Below are positions 9,057 through 19,834 of a DNA stretch of 64,000 bases, in pieces (within the stretch, counting starts at the first letter, position 1; each line of letters starts with the position of its first letter). Both the position numbers and the translations under genes were made by a program. The DNA lies in NCBI RefSeq assembly GCF_018617855.1, contig NZ_JACSKY010000001.1, forward strand, positions 496,001-560,000, written 5' to 3'. The notes beneath the pieces were generated by a model that did not search any database, had not been told where the DNA came from, and saw only the letters and a program-made list of their open reading frames with translations. This DNA is from Exiguobacterium qingdaonense. Its GTDB lineage: Bacteria > Bacillota > Bacilli > Exiguobacteriales > Exiguobacteriaceae.

Positions 9057-9479
9057 TTATTTCCCGGAACGATCCAGGTAGTTTTGTAAAATCATGACGG
9101 CCGCCATTTTGTCGATGACCGCTTTTCTCTTTTTGCGGCTGACGTCTGCTGAAATGAGCATTCGTTCCGCCTGCATCGTCGTCAATCGTTCGTCCACTAA
9201 TACACACGGGATACCCGTCTCTTCAGTGAATGCCTCAGCAAACACCTCGGATGCCTCACCGCGTGGACCGACCGTCCCGTTCATGTTCTTCGGGTGACCG
9301 ACGACGACTTCTTTCACATCGTACTGCTCGATAATCGGACGAAGGAGACGAACAGCCTCAGCAAAGTCTGGTTCGGTCCAGTAGACCGTCTCCACACCTT
9401 GCGCTGTCCATCCCATCAGGTCACTCACTGCGACCCCAATCGTCTTCGAGCCGACATCAAGCCCCATGACTCGCTTCAT
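9057..9479 (-). CDS. ruvX: YqgF/RuvX RNase H-fold protein (putative pre-16S rRNA nuclease)
   Basis: A 140-residue RNase H-like fold protein, full family length. Motifs are [15 protein letters not shown] at the N-terminus (first acidic residue), [10 protein letters not shown], the acidic VLVDERLTT and the C-terminal [17 protein letters not shown]. The family (YqgF, B. subtilis YrrK) matures the 16S rRNA 5' end in E. coli, but its role in Bacilli is less certain. ATG at 9479. It begins one base after the ireB stop, so translation of the two genes is likely coupled. Confidence 0.93.
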   Translation of the reverse strand: MKRVMGLDVGSKTIGVAVSDLMGWTAQGVETVYWTEPDFAEAVRLLRPIIEQYDVKEVVVGHPKNMNGTVGPRGEASEVFAEAFTEETGIPCVLVDERLTTMQAERMLISADVSRKKRKAVIDKMAAVMILQNYLDRSGK

Positions 9480-9480
9480 A

Positions 9481-9747
9481 TTAATCCTCTCTACGATCGT
9501 TCAAATACGATTTGACCAACTCTTCGAGCAGTTCATCCCGTTCAATTTTGCGAATCAAGTTGCGCGCATCATTATGACGTGGAATATAGGCCGGGTCACC
9601 TGACAACAAGTATCCCACGATTTGATTGATCGGTTGATAACCTTTTTCCTCGAGTGCTTGATATACCGTAATCAGCGTCTCACGTGTGTTTGCGCGTTGA
9701 TCATCTTCTGGAAAATTGAATTGCATCGTGCGATCCATTTGGCTCAC
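9481..9747 (-). CDS. ireB: IreB family regulatory phosphoprotein
   Basis: An 88-residue small regulatory protein of the UPF0297/IreB family (B. subtilis YrzL). In Enterococcus, IreB is a substrate of the PASTA kinase IreK and affects cephalosporin resistance. The conserved start [13 protein letters not shown] and [23 protein letters not shown] are present. The start is GTG at 9747, seven bases after GAGGTG. It lies between alaS and ruvX, a position conserved across Firmicutes. Confidence 0.94.
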   Translation of the reverse strand: MSQMDRTMQFNFPEDDQRANTRETLITVYQALEEKGYQPINQIVGYLLSGDPAYIPRHNDARNLIRKIERDELLEELVKSYLNDRRED

Positions 9748-9784
9748 AAGAATCCACCTCTTTCCGTTTGCACTTCACACTCTA

Positions 9785-12427
9785 TTATGCCAGTGATTCG
9801 ACGTAATGTGAAGCAAACTTCAATGCTTCGTCCAGTTTTGTTGCATCACGGCCACCTGCTTGTGCCATGTCTGGACGACCGCCACCGCCACCACCGCAAC
9901 GTGTCGCGACTTCTTTAATCAGTTTTCCGGCATGGAAGCCACGGTCGTTCAAATCTTTCGTCACACCTGCGACGAGGTTGACTTTCTCCCCGTTAGCTGA
10001 CCCTAAGATAATGACGGCAGAACCGAGTTTTCCTTTTAAGTCGTCGACCATGCTGCGAAGGGCATCCATATCTTGTCCATCGACGCGTTTCGCAATCAAT
10101 TGAACGCCATCAATCGTTTCGATTGCATCCGTTAATGATGATGCCTCGATGTTCGCGAGCTTCGCTTTAAGCGACTCTGAAGCACGCTCGACTTCTTTGA
10201 TTTCAGCTTGAAGTGCCTGTACACGTGCAGGAACTTCGAGAGGTTTCGTCTTCAACAACTTCGCTGTCGCTTCTAACGTCTCGATCTGCTGGTTCATCAC
10301 TTCATATGCGCCAGCTCCCGTGACTGCTTCAACACGACGCGTCCCAGCGCCAATTCCTGACTCAGACAAGATTTTAAAGAGTCCGATTTCAGCCGTGTTG
10401 GACACATGGATTCCACCACAAAGCTCAACCGAGTACTCACCCGCTGATACGACGCGTACCATGTCGCCATACTTTTCTCCGAAGAGCGCCATCGCCCCTT
10501 TTGCTTTCGCGTCAGCGATATTCATCTCTTCGATGTCGACACCGACCGATGCCCAAATCAACTCATTCACTTGACGCTCGATCGATTGAAGCTCTTCTGA
10601 CGTCACTTGACCGAAGTGAGAGAAGTCAAAACGAAGGCGGTCTGATGTCACGAGTGAGCCCGCCTGATTGACGTGCTCGCCGAGCGTGTCTTTGAGCGCA
10701 CGGTGAAGAAGGTGCGTCGCCGTATGGTTCTTCACGATTGCTTGACGCGACTGCTTGTCGACCGTTGCCGTGACGGCCACTTCCGCTTTCGCCACACCTG
10801 ACTCGACCGTTACCGTATGCAAGTTTTGCCCGTTCGGTGCTTTCGAGACGTCTTTGACGCGAAGGAGGAAGTCTTCTCCGACGATTTGTCCGTTGTCGCC
10901 GATTTGACCGCCGCTCTCTGCATAGAAAGGCGTCTGATCGAGAATGACTTGCGCTTCTTCTCCGACAGCGACGACGTCAACGAGTTCGCCGTTGTGAATC
11001 AAACTGATGATTTTTGCGTTCGTCTCAAGGTTGTCGTAACCGATGAACGTCGATGGCATCGTGATGTCTGCAAGTACACCCGACTGAATTTGCATCGATT
11101 CAACGTCCGCACGCGCTTGACGTGCACGTTCACGTTGCTCATTCATTGCTTCTTTGAAACCATCCTCGTCGACTGTCATCTGATGATCTTCTGCGTATTC
11201 GATCGTCAATTCAAGCGGGAAACCGTACGTGTCATACAGACGGAATGCATCTTGGCCGCTGATGATGTTCGACCCAGCTGTTTTTTGTGCTTTTGCGACT
11301 TCGTTCAAAATCGCAAGTCCATCGTTCAACGTCTCATGGAAACGTTCTTCCTCGTTCTTGATGACTTTCTTGATAAAGTCTTTCTTCTCGTTCACTTGTG
11401 GGTAGAAGTCGACCATGATGTCACCGACGACATCGACGAGCTCATACATGAACGGACGCTCGATGCCAAGCATCTTCGCATAACGAACGGCGCGGCGGAG
11501 AAGACGACGGAGGACATATCCCCGTCCCTCGTTCGATGGGAGGGCCCCGTCACCGATTGCGAACGATACCGTACGGATATGGTCCGCGATGACTTTGAAC
11601 GCGACATCTTTACTATTGTCTTGACGGTACGCGTCGCCACTGATTTTTTCCGTTTCACGAATGATCGGCATGAAGAGGTCCGTGTCGAAGTTCGTCGGCA
11701 CGTCTTGAAGGACGCTCACCATCCGCTCGAGACCCATCCCCGTATCGATGTTTTTACGTGGAAGTTCCGTGTAGTTCCCATGTCCGTCATGATTATATTG
11801 GCTGAACACGATGTTCCAGATTTCAAGGTAACGCTCGTTCTCTCCGCCCGGATACAGTTCAGGGTCTGTCGGGTCGTCACCGAACGCAGGTCCGCGATCA
11901 AAGAAGATTTCCGTGTTCGGTCCAGACGGGCCTTCACCGATTTCCCAGAAGTTATCTTCAAGCGGGATGATGCGATCAGCCGGCATGCCGAGATTCAACC
12001 AGATCTGTTTTGACTCTTCATCGTCCGGATGAATCGTGACAGAGAGACGGTCCGGATCGAGTCCGTACCATTCGTCGCTCGTCAACAGTTCCCATCCCCA
12101 TGTGATCGCTTCTTCACGGAAGTATTCGCCGACCGAGAAGTTCCCGAGCATCTCGAAAAACGTATGGTGGCGAGCCGTCTTCCCGACGTTCTCGATATCG
12201 TTCGTCCGAATCGATTTTTGAGCATTGACGATGCGTGGGTTCGCAGGGATGACACGACCATCAAAATATTTTTTCAGTGTCGCCACCCCAGAGTTGATCC
12301 ATAACAAAGTCGGGTCTTCGACCGGTACGAGCGAAGCACTCGGCTCCACGCTGTGACCTTTTGATTTGAAGAAATCTAAGTACATTTGGCGAACTTGTGC
12401 GCCAGTCAATGATTTGAGCGGTTTCAT
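9785..12427 (-). CDS. alaS: Alanyl-tRNA synthetase
   Basis: An 880-residue class II synthetase. In order: catalytic core with [11 protein letters not shown] and [12 protein letters not shown] (about residues 1-250), tRNA recognition region, editing domain with the zinc motifs HTATHLLH and CGGIHV (about 565-670), and the C-Ala domain with the glycine-rich [15 protein letters not shown]. The start is the ATG at 12427 (MKPLKSLTG) with GGAGGA upstream. The frame runs open for 64 codons further, but that stretch is the T-box leader. Expression is controlled by the T-box with an Ala specifier immediately upstream. ireB follows downstream. Confidence 0.98.
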   Translation of the reverse strand: MKPLKSLTGAQVRQMYLDFFKSKGHSVEPSASLVPVEDPTLLWINSGVATLKKYFDGRVIPANPRIVNAQKSIRTNDIENVGKTARHHTFFEMLGNFSVGEYFREEAITWGWELLTSDEWYGLDPDRLSVTIHPDDEESKQIWLNLGMPADRIIPLEDNFWEIGEGPSGPNTEIFFDRGPAFGDDPTDPELYPGGENERYLEIWNIVFSQYNHDGHGNYTELPRKNIDTGMGLERMVSVLQDVPTNFDTDLFMPIIRETEKISGDAYRQDNSKDVAFKVIADHIRTVSFAIGDGALPSNEGRGYVLRRLLRRAVRYAKMLGIERPFMYELVDVVGDIMVDFYPQVNEKKDFIKKVIKNEEERFHETLNDGLAILNEVAKAQKTAGSNIISGQDAFRLYDTYGFPLELTIEYAEDHQMTVDEDGFKEAMNEQRERARQARADVESMQIQSGVLADITMPSTFIGYDNLETNAKIISLIHNGELVDVVAVGEEAQVILDQTPFYAESGGQIGDNGQIVGEDFLLRVKDVSKAPNGQNLHTVTVESGVAKAEVAVTATVDKQSRQAIVKNHTATHLLHRALKDTLGEHVNQAGSLVTSDRLRFDFSHFGQVTSEELQSIERQVNELIWASVGVDIEEMNIADAKAKGAMALFGEKYGDMVRVVSAGEYSVELCGGIHVSNTAEIGLFKILSESGIGAGTRRVEAVTGAGAYEVMNQQIETLEATAKLLKTKPLEVPARVQALQAEIKEVERASESLKAKLANIEASSLTDAIETIDGVQLIAKRVDGQDMDALRSMVDDLKGKLGSAVIILGSANGEKVNLVAGVTKDLNDRGFHAGKLIKEVATRCGGGGGGRPDMAQAGGRDATKLDEALKFASHYVESLA

Positions 12428-12704
12428 GAACCATTCCTCCTTATTTCTGAACGAAACGAAAAAAAGCGACGCCTGCCCCTGTGGAAAGGGACGAAAGCAT
12501 CGCTTCGTGGTACCACCCTCGTTTGCACGGTACGTACCGTGCCTCGAACATCCGTTAACGTGGATGAGGCGCCCAGGTTTAGTGGGGACTCCAGAATAGC
12601 TTCGGTCGGCCACCTCCATCTTCTCGCAGCCTAGGAAGATGTCTCTGTAGAGGTGGTGACGACGTACTCGTTTCCTTCATCGTCTGTATCGTTTCAGTTA
12701 TCTA
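12428..12704 (-). ncRNA. T-box riboswitch leader of alaS, specifier GCU (Ala)
   Basis: The minus strand carries the 14-base T-box core AGGGTGGTACCACG (12506-12519), followed by a terminator with stem AAGCGA(C/T)GC (12464-12472 with 12497-12505) and a T7 run (12459-12465). Upstream there is a Stem I with an AGTA motif (GAAACGAGTACG) and a specifier loop CCGAA-GCT-ATT in which GCT at 12598-12600 codes for alanine. Uncharged tRNA-Ala would pair with both sites and favour the antiterminator (family knowledge). Confidence 0.93.
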
Positions 12705-12710
12705 TTCGTC

Positions 12711-12739
12711 ATTATCACACGCGTTCAAAGAGACGTCAA
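12711..12739 (-). promoter_or_regulatory. alaS promoter
   Basis: TTGACG (12734-12739), 17-base spacer ending in TGT, then GATAAT (12711-12716) on the minus strand. The -35 hexamer overlaps the stop codon of recD2, so the alaS promoter is embedded in the end of the upstream gene. Confidence 0.75.
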
Positions 12740-14946
12740 GACTTCCCGCCTAAGCGCTCGACCAATTTTGTCCGACGGATAGGCTCTTCTTCTCGCGTCG
12801 CCGCTTCGAGTGCCCGTACGTCTCCAAACAGGAGTAAACTTTTCTTCGCCCGGGTCACAGCCGTGTAAATCAAGTTACGTGACGACCGGAACCCCCCGTT
12901 GAAGAAGACCGGCATGAGCACGATCGGGAACTCGGAACCTTGTGACTTATGAATCGTGATCGCATACGCATGCGTGAACTGGTCCCATTCACTGCGATTG
13001 TACTCAACTTCCGTCTGATCGAAACGAATATACACTTTATCGACCTTATCGACGTTCTCTTTCGCGAAGAAGATGTTCGTGATCTCCCCGATGTCTCCGT
13101 TATACACGTTCTCCTCGGCGTTGTTGACGAGCTGAAGGACTTTATCCCCATTTCGGTAAACTCGAGTCCCGTGTTTCACTTCGCGTGCATTCGACTTCGG
13201 GTTGAACACGTTTTGGAGCGCCTCATTCAATCCATCGATCCCGCAAACACCTCGATACGTCGGGGCGAGCACTTGAATGTCAAACGGCGAATACCCTTTC
13301 CGGAGAGCCGCTTCAGCCATCTGACAAATCGCTCGGAGCGCCGCCTCCTGGTTCGCCGTATAGAAACGCCGGTCCGGGAGCGCCGCCAACAAATCGTCCG
13401 GCATTGTTTTCGCGTTCAATGAATGGGCGAGTCGGAGAATGCTCGACTCCGACGCTTGACGATGGACGACGTCAAGTCGGACGACGGGAATCCCGTCTGT
13501 CGCCATCAAATCCGCAAGCACTTGTCCCGGTCCGACAGACGGGAGCTGGTCGCGGTCTCCGACGAACAAGATTTTCATGCCGTTCGGAACCGCCTTCAGT
13601 AAACTTCGGAATAAGAAGATGTCAATCATCGACGCCTCATCGACGATGAGCACTTTCCCGACAAGCGGATTCGTCTCGTCGACTTGGAACGAACTTCCGT
13701 CGAACTTCAACAGACGGTGAATCGTCGAGGCGGGAAGCCCGGTCGATTCACTGAGGCGTTTCGCTGCTCGACCGGTCGGAGCGGCCAAGACAAACGGGAA
13801 CGGCTGGTTCGGGACCGGTTCTAACTTCCAGTCGAAGACGTCACTAAGTGCGTGAATGATGCCACGAACGACCGTCGTCTTCCCTGTTCCCGGTCCCCCG
13901 GTAAGGACCATGAGGGGCGATTTGAGGGCGAGTTCAATCGCTTCTCGTTGTTGTGTCGCATATTCGATAGAAAACATCTCCTCGACACGACCGACTGCGT
14001 CGAAAATCGTCGTCATATCCACGTCCTCCGTCGTCGAGGTCGCCATGATCCGTGCCAACTCTTCTGCCGCCTTCCGTTCGGCACGGTACACGCGAGGGTG
14101 GTAGACGACCCCGTCATCGATGACGACCCGTTCTTCATTGGCGAGCGAAGACAGCGCCGCGACAAGCGCGTCACCTGGGTCCGCCCCGATAATCCGTGGC
14201 ATCTCGGTCTCGAGTTGTTCTGCCGTCACGTATAGATGTCCGTTTCCTTGCTCGAGTTCTAATACGTATAGGACCGCCGCCGCAATCCGTTCGGGATGAA
14301 TACCTTGAATGCCGAAATGCGCAGCGATGGCATCGGCCGTCTTGAATCCGATTCCTTGTACATCGTACATGAGCGCATACGGATTCTTCTCAATCGTCTC
14401 CATCGCCCGACCTTCATATTCTTTATGGATTTTTGAGGCGAGACGCGGTGTCACGTCGAATGGGGCGAGAAATAAAAGCAACTGGTCGACCCCATACAAC
14501 ACGTTCAGGCGCTCGGTGATCACACGCGCCTGTTTTTCTTTTAATCCGTTGACCTCGGACAGGATGCTCGGATGTTTCACGATTTGATCGATGCAATCGT
14601 CCCCGAGCGTGTCTGCAATTTTTTGTGCGGTCTTTTGACCGATTCCGGGGAAAGACCCGTTCGTCAAAAAACGGACGGCTGCCCGTTTCGTCATCGGGAC
14701 GACACGGCGAATCCAATCTGCCTTCATCTGTTTCCCGAATTTGGGATGTTCGACGAGACGACCGTGCGCCTTATACGTTTCGCCTTTTTCGATGCCGACC
14801 CCGACGCCAGCGATGACCATCTCGGTCTCGTCCGTCTCAAAATTTTTCTCTTTTATTCGTACGAGCGCAATCGTATGCGCTTCTTCTTCTGATTGAAACA
14901 GGACTCGAATGACTTTTCCAGTCAACTCGTAAGGTGCTGCCATCAT
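12736..14946 (-). CDS. recD2: ATP-dependent 5'-3' DNA helicase RecD2
   Basis: A 736-residue SF1B helicase of the RecD2 type, found outside RecBCD complexes. An N-terminal OB-like domain and tandem helix-hairpin-helix region (FPGIGQKTAQKIAD, YDVQGIGFKTADAIA) precede the helicase core with Walker A LTGGPGTGKTT (about residue 345), DEASMID, FVGDRDQLPSVGPG, and ITIHKSQGSEFP plus YTAVTRAKKSLLLFG near the end. It helps replication past damage and mismatch repair in B. subtilis (YrrC). The ATG at 14946 is preferred, 8 bases after GGAGG. A GTG at 14955 overlaps that site. It lies upstream of alaS in the same direction. Confidence 0.96.
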   Translation of the reverse strand: MMAAPYELTGKVIRVLFQSEEEAHTIALVRIKEKNFETDETEMVIAGVGVGIEKGETYKAHGRLVEHPKFGKQMKADWIRRVVPMTKRAAVRFLTNGSFPGIGQKTAQKIADTLGDDCIDQIVKHPSILSEVNGLKEKQARVITERLNVLYGVDQLLLFLAPFDVTPRLASKIHKEYEGRAMETIEKNPYALMYDVQGIGFKTADAIAAHFGIQGIHPERIAAAVLYVLELEQGNGHLYVTAEQLETEMPRIIGADPGDALVAALSSLANEERVVIDDGVVYHPRVYRAERKAAEELARIMATSTTEDVDMTTIFDAVGRVEEMFSIEYATQQREAIELALKSPLMVLTGGPGTGKTTVVRGIIHALSDVFDWKLEPVPNQPFPFVLAAPTGRAAKRLSESTGLPASTIHRLLKFDGSSFQVDETNPLVGKVLIVDEASMIDIFLFRSLLKAVPNGMKILFVGDRDQLPSVGPGQVLADLMATDGIPVVRLDVVHRQASESSILRLAHSLNAKTMPDDLLAALPDRRFYTANQEAALRAICQMAEAALRKGYSPFDIQVLAPTYRGVCGIDGLNEALQNVFNPKSNAREVKHGTRVYRNGDKVLQLVNNAEENVYNGDIGEITNIFFAKENVDKVDKVYIRFDQTEVEYNRSEWDQFTHAYAITIHKSQGSEFPIVLMPVFFNGGFRSSRNLIYTAVTRAKKSLLLFGDVRALEAATREEEPIRRTKLVERLGGKS

Positions 14947-15013
14947 ATCCGACACCTCCAGCTATTTTTCCATCATCCATTATAGCCCGAGATGAATCGA
15001 TTGAACAAATGAC

Positions 15014-15700
15014 CTAACTAAACAAGCTTAGGATTTGCTCGATACGGTCGAGGTCGACGACTTCAAGGATACGAATCAACTGTTCGATGTCGACTCGGTC
15101 TAACACACGTTCCACCTGTTCGAGGTCCACTTCCTCCACCAAACGCTGAATCCGGTCCAAATCACCTGAAGCCTGATATGCCTCGAGCTTCGTAAAGAGC
15201 TCTGTCTTCTCGATTCGAATCGAGTCTTCCAACATGCCTCTACCGCCATACAAGACGAGACCGATGACCGCTAACTGAATCGTCCAGTTCGTCAATACTT
15301 TCCAGAACGGGACGGTCTGATGGATGAACGGGATGAGCGGAATGAATGTCAATTGTAAAAGTAAGACCGCCACTTGAACGTATACGTCCGAAATCAAGAG
15401 GCCGAGAACGGCAAGAAACAAGGGAACGAACCACCCGACACCGATATGTTCAGACGTGTACAGCCATGATTTTTTGTTCGCATATACGTAGTGAACACCC
15501 CATCCAACGAGAAGAAGCGCGACGAACAGAACGAGTAACAGCGTGAGTAGCCCATCCGGTTCAACGACCACTTGATATAAGATCGTGTTCGTCCACTTCC
15601 CGTCTAACAGTCGCTCATTCACCGAATCAAACAATTGATTCAGCCATATATATTCGACTATGAAAAACAGAATGACACTGACCATGCTATATTTTCGCAA
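15014..15700 (-). CDS. Polytopic membrane protein with four C-terminal dodecapeptide repeats
   Basis: A 228-residue protein I cannot place in a named family. Five hydrophobic segments lie at about residues 5-22, 48-68, 84-104, 108-128 and 137-157. After a short linker, residues 180-228 consist of four tandem 12-residue units of the form D-[LI]-[DE]-[RQ]-hydrophobic-x-R/Q-hydrophobic-hydrophobic (DLDRIQRLVEEV, DLEQVERVLDRV, DIEQLIRILEVV, DLDRIEQILSLF), predicted cytoplasmic, amphipathic and charged. ATG start at 15700. It has its own gap on both sides, between recD2 and the divergent VOC gene. The repeats may be a binding or oligomerisation module (inference). Confidence 0.8.
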   Translation of the reverse strand: MRKYSMVSVILFFIVEYIWLNQLFDSVNERLLDGKWTNTILYQVVVEPDGLLTLLLVLFVALLLVGWGVHYVYANKKSWLYTSEHIGVGWFVPLFLAVLGLLISDVYVQVAVLLLQLTFIPLIPFIHQTVPFWKVLTNWTIQLAVIGLVLYGGRGMLEDSIRIEKTELFTKLEAYQASGDLDRIQRLVEEVDLEQVERVLDRVDIEQLIRILEVVDLDRIEQILSLFS

Positions 15701-15816
15701 GTCATCCGACCTCCTTCTATAAAGTTGTCATTCCCCCACATCGAGACGGCTAGTCGCGTTTTTGAACCATGGAAAGGGGGAACTGTTCGAATGACACACT
15801 GAAGGAGGAATCATCT

Positions 15817-16365
15817 ATGGGAAATCGTATACCCGTCAGCGGTTTATGTGAACTCGTATTAGAAGTGACAGACATGAACGAAGCGGTAGCGTTTTGGCAC
15901 GAAAAGCTCGGGCTCCCTGTCGTCGAACAATGGGTCGGTGACGATGCCGAACCGAGTGAATCTCAAGAACAGGCGAACGAGCCGTGGGCAACGTGGCTCT
16001 ATATCGGCGGGAACACGCGGTTAGGTCTGTGGCTGAAACGTAACTTCACGGAGGAAGAGGACGCGTCTCGAAAACAAGACGTGACGGAATGGGATACACT
16101 TTATGATGAAGGTGGGGTCCACGTCCACTGCGCGTTTTTCGTTCCGATGGAGTCGTTCGAACATGCGCTAGACATCTTGGACGAGACCGATGTCCCCGTC
16201 AAACTACGGACGTGGGACGAGGATGAGACAAAAAATGGCAAGGAGCGCTCGGCTTATTTTAAGGACCCGAGCCATAACGTCATCGAACTGTATACAAAAA
16301 ATATGGATGAAGCATACGGTGAGTTCGCCGGAGAACCCGTCAAAATTACGACAAAACAACTCTGA
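15817..16365 (+). CDS. VOC (glyoxalase/bleomycin resistance/dioxygenase) family protein
   Basis: A 182-residue single-domain VOC protein. It has the family pattern with LCELVLEVTDMNEAVAFWHEKLGLPV at the N-terminus and KDPSHNVIELYTKNM at the C-terminus, with His and Glu residues in positions that often bind a metal. The substrate is unknown. The ATG at 15817 follows AGGAGGAA, and an in-frame ATG 16 codons earlier lacks a site. It is the only plus-strand gene in this stretch. Upstream, GTTTTT (15758-15763) and GGGAAC (15778-15783) with 14 bases between them resemble a sigma-B promoter, so stress induction is possible but weakly supported. Confidence 0.85.
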   Translation: MGNRIPVSGLCELVLEVTDMNEAVAFWHEKLGLPVVEQWVGDDAEPSESQEQANEPWATWLYIGGNTRLGLWLKRNFTEEEDASRKQDVTEWDTLYDEGGVHVHCAFFVPMESFEHALDILDETDVPVKLRTWDEDETKNGKERSAYFKDPSHNVIELYTKNMDEAYGEFAGEPVKITTKQL

Positions 16366-16376
16366 CCACCACAAAA

Positions 16377-16406
16377 AGTGCCATCGCTCCGGAGCGATGG
16401 CATTTT
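16377..16406. terminator. Bidirectional terminator between the VOC gene and yrrB
   Basis: A perfect 24-base palindrome (TGCCATCGCTCC and complement, 16379-16402) flanked by A on the left and TTTT on the right. It can stop both the plus-strand VOC transcript and the minus-strand yrrB transcript. Confidence 0.85.
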
Positions 16407-16420
16407 CATGTTCAATCGAT

Positions 16421-17080
16421 TCAGTTTCCAAGCAACGCATCCATCTTCGCGATGGCGTCACGCGCAAGTTCGTGATCGGGTTGCATCTCGAGGACACGTT
16501 GGAGCTCAGCATACGTCCGTTCCTGGTCACCTAAAAACGCAAATGCGATCGCCAAATTGTAGCGTGCGTCCGTATGGCTCGCATCGAGGTCGAGCGTCTC
16601 TTCTAGGGCGACGACCGCCTCTTCGAGCTGTTCGCTCTGTGCGAGTGCGAGCCCGTACTGGAACGTGATCTCCACATCTTCCGGTGACTGCTGTTTCGCT
16701 TCACGTAAGCGTGGCATCGCACGCACGAAGTCACCCATCGCCTTGTACGTCAAGCCGAGCATGAAATGAAGGTCGGCATCATTCATCCCGGACAGGAGCG
16801 CCTGACGAAGCGATGCCTCTGCAGATTCCAATTGTTCGAGTTCATAGGCGAGAGCACCTTTCGCATAGTGCGCGGCACCGAACGAACCATCGAGCTCGAT
16901 TGCTTTGTCATAGAAGATGACGGCACGATCGTAATCATTGATCGCCTGAAGCAACGTTCCCATGTTGACGAAACCGGTCGGGTCCGTCGGGTTCGCTTCA
17001 ATGGCCTCGTTGAAATGCTTGGCCGCCTGTTCGAATTCACCTTGCTGCATCGCTTGGATGCCTTGTTCGTTTGCGTTCAT
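16421..17080 (-). CDS. yrrB: Tetratricopeptide repeat protein (YrrB-like)
   Basis: A 219-residue protein made almost wholly of TPR helices, about six repeats with the usual G/A, Y/F and A positions (QGEFEQAAKHFNEAIEANP, GDFVRAMPRLREAKQQSPED, GDQERTYAELQRVLEMQPDHE). It probably serves as a protein-binding scaffold. Its position directly after mnmA matches B. subtilis yrrB. The ATG at 17080 has GAGGTG seven bases upstream. The longer open frame upstream overlaps mnmA and is rejected. No partner is identifiable, although a role near tRNA thiolation is suggested by context only. Confidence 0.9.
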   Translation of the reverse strand: MNANEQGIQAMQQGEFEQAAKHFNEAIEANPTDPTGFVNMGTLLQAINDYDRAVIFYDKAIELDGSFGAAHYAKGALAYELEQLESAEASLRQALLSGMNDADLHFMLGLTYKAMGDFVRAMPRLREAKQQSPEDVEITFQYGLALAQSEQLEEAVVALEETLDLDASHTDARYNLAIAFAFLGDQERTYAELQRVLEMQPDHELARDAIAKMDALLGN

Positions 17081-17090
17081 ATCAATCACC

Positions 17091-18212
<1,122 letters not shown>

Positions 18213-19349
18213 CTATCTCACTCCGTTCATAAATGTCGAGACGACTTCTTCTAGTCGCTCCGCGAGCCGTTTCGCGTCCTCGACCGAGTTACCGTGACCA
18301 AAACTGATTCGAACAGACTGACGCGTCCGCTCTGAATCCCCGTACATCGCTGATAATACATGAGACGGTTCGACCGACCCTGCCGTGCAGGCACTTCCGC
18401 TTGAAATCGCCATGCCCCGCATATCCATCATGATGAGGAAAGGTTCAAGGTCAATTCCAGGAAGGTATAAGTTCACGATGTGAGGCAACCGGTTTGACCC
18501 GTTCACCTCATAAGATACGCCTAGTTCGTCAAGACGCTGACAAAGCCCCTTCTCGAGGGACTCATACTGCGCGATCCGTGCTTCGCGCTCTGCCATGACG
18601 AGTTCGGCTGCTTTTTGGAATCCGACGGCACCCGGAACATTTTCCGTGCCGGCTCGACGTTTACGCTCTTGTTGTCCACCAAAAGAACGTGACGCTAATT
18701 TTACACCTGTTTTCATGAAAAGAAAACCGATACCTTTTGGCCCATTCACTTTATGTGCAGACGCCGACAACAAATCGACATGAATCGCCTTCACATCAAT
18801 CACTTCCGTACCGAGTGCTTGAACTGCATCGGTATGGAAGATGGCTTGATGGTCTCGTAACAAGTCTCCGATTTCTTGAATCGGCTGACGCGTCCCGACT
18901 TCGTTATTGCCGTACATGACCGATACGAGAATCGTGTCATCCCGTAAAGCTGAACGCACCGCGTCGACAGTGACAGCTCCTGACGCATCGACATCGAGGT
19001 ACGTGACTTCAAAGCCCTCGCGTTCGAGCTGTTCCATCGCGTGGAGCACGGCGTGGTGCTCGACTTTCGTCGTCATGATATGTTTGCCCTTCTCTTGATT
19101 GGCATACGCCGCACCGAATAAGGCATAGTTATCCGACTCTGTCCCACCCGATGTAAAGACGATCTCGTTCGGCGCGGCACCGACCCATTTCGCTAGGACG
19201 CGACGGGATGAGTCGAGAGCTGCTCGGGCGTTTCGTCCGATTCCGTGAATGCTAGACGCGTTCCCATACGTCTCTAAAAAGTAGGGTGTCATCGCTTCGA
19301 GCACTTCCGGTCGCATCGGTGTCGTCGCAGCGTGATCAAAATAGTTCAT
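18213..19349 (-). CDS. iscS: Cysteine desulfurase (YrvO type)
   Basis: A 378-residue class V aminotransferase-fold PLP enzyme that frees sulfur from cysteine. The PLP lysine is in SASAHKVNGPKG (about residue 205), the N-terminal signature is MNYFDHAATTPM, and the catalytic cysteine is in GSACTAGSVEPSH on the mobile loop (about 327). Context (cymR upstream, mnmA immediately downstream with no gap) marks it as the tRNA-thiolation desulfurase corresponding to B. subtilis YrvO. A second desulfurase, NifS, lies at 50.5 kb with the NAD genes. Confidence 0.96.
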   Translation of the reverse strand: MNYFDHAATTPMRPEVLEAMTPYFLETYGNASSIHGIGRNARAALDSSRRVLAKWVGAAPNEIVFTSGGTESDNYALFGAAYANQEKGKHIMTTKVEHHAVLHAMEQLEREGFEVTYLDVDASGAVTVDAVRSALRDDTILVSVMYGNNEVGTRQPIQEIGDLLRDHQAIFHTDAVQALGTEVIDVKAIHVDLLSASAHKVNGPKGIGFLFMKTGVKLASRSFGGQQERKRRAGTENVPGAVGFQKAAELVMAEREARIAQYESLEKGLCQRLDELGVSYEVNGSNRLPHIVNLYLPGIDLEPFLIMMDMRGMAISSGSACTAGSVEPSHVLSAMYGDSERTRQSVRISFGHGNSVEDAKRLAERLEEVVSTFMNGVR

Positions 19350-19366
19350 CTCAAGTCACCTCGTTC

Positions 19367-19774
19367 TTAAATATAAAACATGTAGCCGTCTGACTCTTCC
19401 TCAGCGAGGTCCGCGAGTGTCGTTTCGTCAAGGACGGTATCGATGGCTTCTTTGATTTTATCCCATAGCTTTCGCTTCACCGCATCATCTGCCTCAGAAT
19501 CTTCGACGATGGCGAGAGGTCCCTCGAGCAAGCGAATGATTTCACCCGCCGTCACTTCTTCAGCCGGTTTGATGAGCTGATAGCCACCATATGCGCCACG
19601 TACACTTTTCACGAGTCCCCCGTTCCGGAGTGGACCGATGAGTTGCTCTAAATAATGCTCAGGCAACTCATGCCGTGCCGCAATCTTCTTTAAACTGAGT
19701 GGTTTATTGTCAGTTTCACGCGCGAGCGCAATCATGATCGTTAAGCCATAACGGCCTTTTGTAGATATTTTCAT
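19367..19774 (-). CDS. cymR: Rrf2 family regulator, CymR type
   Basis: A 135-residue winged-helix regulator. MKISTKGRYGLTIMIALA and the HTH PLSLKKIAARHELPEHYLEQLI, VRGAYGGYQL and the C-terminal helix are typical of CymR, the master repressor of cysteine metabolism that works with CysK in B. subtilis. It has no cysteine, unlike the Fe-S sensing IscR branch, which supports the CymR call. The ATG at 19774 has AAGGAG eight bases away. The TTG two codons earlier is too near that site. It precedes iscS by 17 bases and is divergent from rarA. Confidence 0.92.
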   Translation of the reverse strand: MKISTKGRYGLTIMIALARETDNKPLSLKKIAARHELPEHYLEQLIGPLRNGGLVKSVRGAYGGYQLIKPAEEVTAGEIIRLLEGPLAIVEDSEADDAVKRKLWDKIKEAIDTVLDETTLADLAEEESDGYMFYI

Positions 19775-19834
19775 CTTCAAGTCTCCTTCTGTTATACTAA
19801 TCGAACAAACGTTTGTCGAAAGGAATGGTTACGT

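Noticed and set aside
10817-12013. A 398-codon open frame on the plus strand
   Set aside because: It is antisense to the well-supported alaS gene, has no ribosome binding site, and its composition is the mirror of alaS codon use.
12428-12619. N-terminal extension of AlaS by 64 codons
   Set aside because: The stretch is the T-box leader and contains the terminator; AlaS homologs begin at MKPLKS-like sequence behind GGAGGA at 12427.
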